DNA from: Lachnospiraceae bacterium UBA1753
GTDB taxonomy: Bacteria; Bacillota; Clostridia; Lachnospirales; Lachnospiraceae
NCBI GenBank assembly: GCA_002317595.1
Contig: DCHL01000021.1
Location: 1-6,747, forward strand
Reading direction: 5' to 3'
Length of the DNA: 6,747 nucleotides
Shown here: positions 6,092-6,747 of the stretch, in pieces
Layout of the letters: each line of letters starts with the position of its first letter
How positions within the stretch are numbered: position 1 is the first letter of the stretch
Program-made: the position numbers and the translations under genes
The notes under the pieces: generated by a model
The model's input: the letters and a program-made list of their open reading frames with translations, nothing else
What the model was told of the DNA's origin: nothing
The model's database searches: none

Positions 6092-6747
6092 TTTAAGTAT
6101 GCTTGTCTTAATCCTATTGCTAAGATCGGTCTTAATGGATTTGATAGTAACTATGTAAAGGTTGATGAACTTGAGAATGCAGACTGCTGCCTTGTTCGTT
6201 CAGCTTCAATGCATGAGCTTGAGCTTCCTGAGTCACTTCTTGCAGTTGCAAGAGCAGGAGCTGGAGTTAACAATATTCCCCTTGATAAGTGCGCTGAGAA
6301 GGGTATCGTTGTATTTAATACTCCTGGTGCAAATGCTAACGGTGTTAAGGAGCTTGTTTTCGCAGGCATGCTTCTTGCTGCAAGAGATATTGTAGGCGGT
6401 ATCGACTGGGTTAAGTCTCAGGAGGGCGTCGAGGATGTTGGTAAGCTTGCTGAGAAGCAGAAGAAGAATTATGCAGGAACCGAGATCTATGGTAAGAAGC
6501 TTGGCGTAATCGGTCTTGGAGCAATTGGTGTTAAGGTTGCCAATGCTGCACTTGAGATGGGCATGGAAGTATATGGATATGACCCTTATCTTTCAGCTAA
6601 TGCTGCATGGAATATTTCCCGCGAGGTTAAGCATGTTGTTGATGTAAATGAGATTTATGCTAACTGTGATTACATCACAATCCATGTTCCTCTTCTTGAT
6701 TCAACAAAGAAGATGATTAATGCAGATGCAATCAAGCTTATGAAGAA
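6089..6747 (+). CDS. serA: D-3-phosphoglycerate dehydrogenase, 5' part (cut by window edge)
   Basis: SerA oxidises 3-phosphoglycerate to 3-phosphohydroxypyruvate with NAD, the committed step of serine synthesis, and supplies the SerC substrate. The frame stays open to the window end (219 codons), and no frameshift is seen. Clear motifs are RAGAGVNNIP (55-64) and FNTPGANANGVKEL (76-89) of the substrate-domain half; the Rossmann motif GVIGLGAIG (139-147) with the NAD-selecting acidic D165 (YGYDPY) about 20 residues later; and HVPLLDSTKKMIN (199-211). The missing part should contain the rest of the nucleotide-binding domain with the catalytic Arg/Glu/His and, in the short clostridial type of roughly 390 residues, a C-terminal ACT domain. 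Feedback control by serine therefore cannot be judged here. Other 2-hydroxyacid dehydrogenases are unlikely next to serC. The start is set by the TAATG junction. Confidence 0.94.
   Translation, partial: MFKYACLNPIAKIGLNGFDSNYVKVDELENADCCLVRSASMHELELPESLLAVARAGAGVNNIPLDKCAEKGIVVFNTPGANANGVKELVFAGMLLAARDIVGGIDWVKSQEGVEDVGKLAEKQKKNYAGTEIYGKKLGVIGLGAIGVKVANAALEMGMEVYGYDPYLSANAAWNISREVKHVVDVNEIYANCDYITIHVPLLDSTKKMINADAIKLMK

Overview
The window carries five genes, all on the + strand: leuB, ilvD and ilvB (branched-chain amino acid synthesis), followed by serC and the first part of serA (serine synthesis). All five read as intact, well-conserved housekeeping enzymes, except that serA runs off the right edge. 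Protein sequence style, strong AAAGGAG-type ribosome binding sites, moderate-to-low GC intergenic DNA, and heavy use of CTT (Leu), AAG (Lys) and GAG (Glu) codons point to an anaerobic Firmicute, most likely a Lachnospiraceae member (Butyrivibrio/Pseudobutyrivibrio/Roseburia-like). The genus is inference from memory, not from a search.

Layout. Bases 1-215 hold no convincing gene. They contain a good sigma-A-type promoter (TTGAAT-17-TATCAT, 106-134). Directly at and after its expected start site lies a set of TATACTC/GAGTATA repeats (144-184) that looks like an operator or a leader hairpin. A CodY-box-like 15-mer lies further upstream (5-19). leuB (216-1298) and ilvD (1363-3027) are separated by 64 bases without a terminator. 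Between ilvD and ilvB (3028-3148) are three consecutive inverted repeats with recurring GCGAA units, none followed by a T-tract. ilvB (3149-4828) ends inside the left arm of a perfect 10-bp inverted repeat (4821-4864). The rest of the 178-base gap to serC is AT-rich and may hold a promoter. serC (5007-6089) and serA (6089-6747, partial) overlap by one base (TAATG) and are probably translationally coupled.

How the genes work together. IlvB (acetohydroxyacid synthase large subunit) makes acetolactate and acetohydroxybutyrate. IlvD dehydrates the dihydroxyacids to the 2-keto acids. LeuB performs the oxidative step of the leucine branch. The reductoisomerase (ilvC), the small AHAS subunit (ilvN/ilvH), leuA and leuCD are not in the window. 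SerA and SerC perform the first two steps from 3-phosphoglycerate to phosphoserine; serB is not seen.

No new enzymatic system is evident. The interest is in the non-coding DNA (the repeat cluster at the leuB start site, the hairpin trio, the structured end of ilvB) and in a few residue-level oddities in SerC and IlvB.
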